From Benincasa hispida (Eukaryota; Streptophyta; Magnoliopsida; Cucurbitales; Cucurbitaceae), in the NCBI RefSeq assembly GCF_009727055.1, contig NC_052350.1, positions 15,964,338-16,028,337 of the forward strand: 64,000 nucleotides of DNA, read 5' to 3'. A model generated the notes under the pieces. That model saw nothing but the letters and a program-made list of their open reading frames with translations. It did no database searches and was not told the DNA's origin. Position 1 is the stretch's first letter; every line of letters begins with the position of its first letter. The position numbers and the translations under genes are program-made. Positions 59,813 through 64,000 of the stretch are shown in pieces.

Positions 59813-61463
59813 ATGGAAGAAGAAGAAGAAGAAAAGGGGAAGGCAACGGAGGGGGAAGAAATTTCTGATTTCTCTTCGCTGCCAGGAGTCGTAGCTAAAA
59901 TCTTTTCGCTAACCACTCCAACAGATGTCTGCCGATCGTCGGCAGTTTCCAGGATTTTCGTTGCGGCGGCGCAGTCGGACACCGTATGGGACAGATTCCT
60001 GCCCACCGATTGGGAGCTTTTGATTTCTCGTCGGAAAACTAGCAACCTCAATTTTGATCCAATTTCGAGTTCGAAGAAGGAAATCTTTTTCTCCCTTTGC
60101 AACAGCCCAGTTCTAATTGATGACGGCAACAAGGTAAGCTTTCTGATTCCCTTAATTTCTCCGCTCTCTACTAATTCATCGACGTGGAATATATTTTTTT
60201 CCCCCGTTTTTAGGAATATGTCAAATGTAATTACTTGTATTTCTGTTATTGGTGGTTGCAAAGTTGTTATTTAAAAACTCTCATGTACTCATTGGCTATT
60301 AATAAGAGAGCTAGTTTTATTTACTTTGACTTGCTTAATATCCTTCATAATGTTGGCTAAAATAAGTAGTACCTTTTGCAATTCTCTCTAAAAATGTTCG
60401 CTACACTTGTATTTTAATTATTGTTTTGTGTGATTTGAAACTTTTGATATCCTCTGGACTGGAGTTTCTATGTTCCTAGTCCGTTTCTTCTGGGCTTCAA
60501 AACTTGTTCTTCTCATTGTATAGCATCACTTTTTGTTGTCTTAAATTCGTAACTTCTTTTCACAATTCATCGAACAATTAGGTGGTGACATCTTAAATTG
60601 GAATAATTGGAACAATTAGCTGTAGATCATTATTTTTAATTCCCAGCTAGTGAACTAAAAAAACTGTTAAATCACCGATCCAAAAACTTAAGCTAGTAGG
60701 TGAAGGCGAATTTAATATTATATCATCTAACATGAAGAAAAAAATCTCTGTTTAATATATATATATCTTTTGTTGGATTAATGGTGAAGTTTTTGTGCAC
60801 TTTATTTGTATGGACATAAGTTGATTGGGATGAATCATTGGTATGATACAGAGCTTGTCATTGGAAAAATGGAGTGGTAAGAAATGCATAATGCTTGGAG
60901 CAAGGGACCTCTCGATCGTATGGTGTGATACCTCTTACTATTGGAGCTTGGAACACCATCCTTATTCGAGATTCAAAGCCTATGAGATTTGAGAAAATCG
61001 TATTCTCAATCTTTTCTAATTCTCTGCCTTTTTAATGTGGGTGTGTGGGATCAGGTTTGCAGAGGTAGCTGTGCTTCTCAATGTATGGTGGCTTGAAATA
61101 CGTGGAAGAATAAGTTGCAGAATGTTGTCTCCTAAAACAACTTATGCAGTTTACTTTGTGTTCGAGATGACGCGACATAGTGTGTTCCGTACTGATTATG
61201 TTGATGCCATAGTGGGAATTCTTGGCCCTGAAAACCAACGGAGAAGTGTTTGTTTGGACCCTCATTTGTCAGTGTTAGAACGGCCACAGAAGAGACATGA
61301 TGGGTGGTTTGAAATTGAATTGGGAGAGTTTGAAAGTGGTGACGGAGATGATGAAGTTGAGATGGCTCTTATGGAGGTAAAGGGCTCCCTTGTTGTTGAG
61401 GGGATTGAGAGTAAGCCTAAGCTGGTAAGCCCACCCACCCTGCGGCATAGATCACTTTATTAG
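59813..61463 (+). CDS. F-box protein PP2-B-like, locus E (intron 2 donor mutated)
   Basis: Exons 59813-60133, 60852-60970, 61055-61463; 282 aa if spliced like its paralogues. Intron 1 is 718 bp, GTAAGCTT...ACAG, and resembles locus A intron 1 in long stretches, so A and E are close duplicates. The donor of intron 2 reads AT (60971-60972) where A and D have GT. If the intron is retained, translation stops at a TGA 22 bp into it, giving about 154 aa: F-box plus the first PP2 strand. The F-box (about 19-62) lacks the Glu of LPEGV (reads SLPGVVAKIFSL). Exon 3 is about 60 nt shorter than in A and D, in frame, after VCLDPHL. Probably a recently damaged gene. Confidence 0.72.
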
Positions 61464-61611
61464 CTATTACCACCATGAAAGTAGAGCATAAGAGCTTGCT
61501 TTGTATATCGACAGGTTGTAGAAAACTAGAAAATTTTCTATAGGATTGTTACTATTTTCATTTGTCGCCTTCGAAATTTATGAGGGTGTGACTTGTGAGT
61601 GAAGAATAGAT
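61464..61611. other. Locus E 3' flank
   Basis: Matches the 3' flank of locus A (TTTGTATATCGACAGGTTG; ATGAGGGTGTGA). Homology breaks at about 61612. Confidence 0.5.
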
Positions 61612-62277
61612 GTCTACGGGCGGCACGGCCGGGATGGGGAGCTCTTTCATATCATTTCCCACTCCCACCAAATTTCCAATGGGGATCGGGTTCTCCTTAG
61701 GGAAATTCTCCCCGTCTAATTTTTTTTCTTTTTTCTTAAAAAAAACAATTAACTTAAAACCTACTTTGGAAAAGTTTTAATTAAATAGCTTAATTTCTCA
61801 CTAAATCTTTTTATATGCTTAGTTCCGTATGGTTAATTTTTGAATTTAAAAAAAATTATTCTAGTTTTCTAGTAAAAGAGAATAATTACGAACTAAAATT
61901 TTCATATATATAATTTAAATTTAAATGTTCAATTCAAATATATCCATTATCTTAACCATTAAACAATCAAAATTTAAATTTAAATGTAATATTTATGTAA
62001 TAATAATATAACATTAAATAATTATACTAAATAAATANATAAAATTTAAAATTTAATAATAATAATAATAATAATAACATAAATTAAATTATTATAATAA
62101 TTTTTTAAAAAAAAATAAAAGGCAAACGGGGTGGGGATAGGTGATGGGGAATGCATTCTCCGACTCTTTAGTTTATGGAAAAAAAAATTTCCCCTCATTC
62201 TTGCCTAATCGGAAGTCCATGTCCTGTTAGGGATGGGTCCCTGCGAGCCCTTTCTAAGGTGAAAATGGACATATTTT
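61612..62277. mobile_element. Insertion with GC-rich ends in the locus E 3' flank
   Basis: Locus A has continuous sequence here (GGTGTGAGAGTGGAG ... AGAAATGTTTTAACT). In E about 660 bp intervene, beginning ACGGGCGGCACGGCCGGGAT, with GGGGATCGGG and GGGGTGGGGATAGG inside and GGGATGGGTCCC near the right end. The core is AT-rich with (TAA)n at 62056-62080. One N lies at 62038. No coding. A MITE-like element is the simplest reading; terminal repeats are not clear. Confidence 0.5.
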
Positions 62278-62984
62278 AGAAGAAATGTTTTAACTATTTT
62301 GCTTTTAATTTTTTTTAACTGCATATTTGATTCTAAAATTCTTAATTTAGTTTAAATAAATTTGAGCTCAACTTCAATTTAGTTTATATAGTTTCAAATG
62401 TTATTAAAGATTGTGTTGTTAAAAGATTTATAATTGGCCCTTAAAATTTTAATCATTTATTATTTAAAAATTATTGAATATGTTAATGAAATAAATAAAA
62501 GACTGGGATCATGAGGTCCTGATATATGAGTGTATTATTGATCATGAGGCGTATGGTTCAAATCCTTCTATCTCAATTATACTACAATTATACTAAAAAA
62601 ATCGTGACAATTAGATTTGTCCATTATGATTTTGTTCTACATTTGAATTCAAAGTAACCCAATATTGGGAGATTAGTTTTGTAATGGAAACTTTTGTCAA
62701 AAATAAATAAATAAATAATCAAATTTGTAATTTAACTACTATATTTTAATGAACGACCATTGAGTATTGTTATTTTAGTTTATGTTGTATGCTTGAGTAT
62801 AGGTATATCTATTTAATATTTTAATTATATCATATATTAATAAGTGAAAGTCAAACTATCTTTTCATAAATCAAATATATGTTAATATAACACGTGGTCA
62901 ATATTACGAAATTCATTAACATATTTAATATACACATATTCAGTATATATAAGGACCTTTAATATTAATATCATTGTTTTCAAA
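62278..62984. other. Intergenic AT-rich DNA
   Basis: 62278-62420 continues the shared PP2-B 3' flank. Beyond that no gene seen. Confidence 0.5.
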
Positions 62985-63520
62985 ACTTATTAGAGAAATG
63001 TTGTTGTTTTGAAACTTATTAGAGAAATATTGTTGTTTTGGGATTTCGAGGCTAGAAGTCGAGGGTTGNNNNNNNNNNNNNNNNNNNNNNNNNAGGATTC
63101 GACTAATGTAGAGGTCGAACGTTGAGAACTCGACAAACAAAGAAAAACTTGGAAACAATACGTAAATTAGGGTTGTCGAGGGTTGAAGTTTCGACATACA
63201 TAAGTCGAAACTTCAACCCTCGACAAGGAAAAGGAAATCTCGCTAATTTTGTATATTAGGTTGTCGAAGTTTGAAGTTCTGGCATACATAAGTCGAAACT
63301 TCAATCCTCGACAAGAGATAAGAGTGGGTGAAGCAGATTGTAAGAGAGAGCGAGATTGTAAGCGAGATTGTAGGAGGAAAGCGAGATGGGAGAAGCGAGA
63401 TTAAAAGCGAGATTGTAGGAGAGTGCAAATTGAAAGCGAGATTGTAGGAGAGAGCGAGATTGTGAGAGCGAGATTGTGAGCGAGAGCGAGCTTGAGTCTA
63501 TCACATGGATTAAACGACCA
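62985..63520. repeat. Hairpin-rich repeat region with sequence gap
   Basis: Starts with a 30-bp tandem pair (TTATTAGAGAAAT(G/A)TTGTTGTTTT at 62988 and 63018), then TCGAGG-rich DNA with a run of 25 N (63069-63093). A perfect inverted repeat 63173-63226 has arms TTGTCGAGGGTTGAAGTTTC... of 23 bp around an 8-bp loop; a second, imperfect one is at 63260-63313. From 63330 to 63490 GCGAGATTGTA(G/A)GAGAGA units repeat about nine times. No credible coding. Confidence 0.75.
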
Positions 63521-64000
63521 ACCAGTCAACTGACGTGGTCTGCCACATGGAAATCATCTTTACTTTATTTACTTTCCATAAGTCTGAAAAAGTGCATATA
63601 TATCACCAAGCTACCCCTGCTCCGATTCCCCTGCACGATTCCCTGCATGCATTGACGTTATCTAATTCCCCTGCTCCGATTCCATGCATTCATTGACGCA
63701 TTCATGCCCCTCTGCCATAGCCTTAATGCCTTTTCAACCACCCTAAACCCGTGGGTCAAGTGTTGAACACTCGACCTACATCCTTTTAAACCACCATCCT
63801 CTTCATTTTTCCTCAATCACTACCTCGATAATTTTTGAAGGACTCACTGCCCTTGATTTTGCTCACTTCTTTCTCCTTGATTTCCTCACTGCCCCTTCAT
63901 AGCTCACTACCCCCTCACTGCCTTCGAAAATAAGCCTTCGAAATCATCCTTTCTCTCCTCCATTTCCATTTCCATTTCCATTTCTCTTCTTGTATTTCAT
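63521..64000. other. No gene seen
   Basis: Contains a duplicated segment (CCCCTGCTCCGATTCC near 63614 and near 63668), a palindrome GTCAAGTGTTGAACACTCGAC at 63755-63775, and a CCATTT repeat at 63960-63983. It could be the 5' part of a gene or element beyond the window. Confidence 0.45.

Noticed and set aside
60971..61054. U12-type AT-AC intron at locus E
   Set aside because: The intron ends AG and the donor does not match the U12 consensus; paralogues have ordinary GT-AG introns here.

Overview
This window looks like a repeat-rich stretch of a dicot nuclear genome. I favour Cucurbitaceae, because the gene family present (F-box/phloem-lectin PP2-B) and the long-LTR Copia families look cucurbit-like to me; that placement is recognition plus inference, not proof. 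There are no bacterial features. Genes are spliced (GT-AG introns) and most of the DNA is transposable elements (TEs).

The host genes are one gene family in five copies, all on the + strand: F-box proteins with a C-terminal PP2 (phloem protein 2 lectin) domain. All share a three-exon plan: exon 1 (~320 bp, F-box), exon 2 (119 bp, start of PP2 domain) and exon 3 (410-470 bp, rest of PP2 domain). Locus A (4645-8792) has an open spliced frame but carries a second, broken exon 2 inside intron 1, split by a CACTA transposon. Locus B (about 15145-22925) is a pseudogene with a Copia element in exon 2. Locus C (37669-43507) is a pseudogene lacking exon 1, with another Copia element in exon 2. Locus D (57097-58846) is the best intact gene (303 aa). 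Locus E (59813-61463) is open except that the donor of intron 2 reads AT instead of GT. Three of five loci therefore have an independent TE in the same 119-bp exon.

Layout: 1-4600, a long LTR and a decayed MULE transposase (split by a solo LTR) whose terminal repeat ends about 45 bp before the locus A start codon. 4645-8800, locus A with the CACTA. 8800-15100, a small MITE remnant, a large inverted-repeat LTR structure with plastid petB DNA in one arm, tandem repeats, an LTR and a second MULE remnant. 15100-22950, locus B plus a 5.7-kb Copia. 23000-34330, a MULE fragment, then a Copia element with two nested insertions. 34800-37000, a hAT (ZMYM1-like) remnant and a minisatellite. 37570-43510, locus C with a Copia that itself holds a 1.9-kb solo LTR. 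43500-56000, unassigned DNA, two long LTRs in opposite orientation and a 4.9-kb Copia between them. 56000-61500, a non-autonomous MULE-like element, then loci D and E in tandem. 61600-64000, a GC-ended insertion, AT-rich DNA and a hairpin-rich region with a 25-N gap.

The F-box/PP2-B proteins are expected to act as substrate receptors of SCF ubiquitin ligases, with the PP2 domain as a candidate glycan-binding module. Nothing in the window forms a multi-gene operon-like system. The unusual biology is the concentration of TE insertions in one exon, exon duplication and chimera formation, and the organelle-DNA/palindrome structure.
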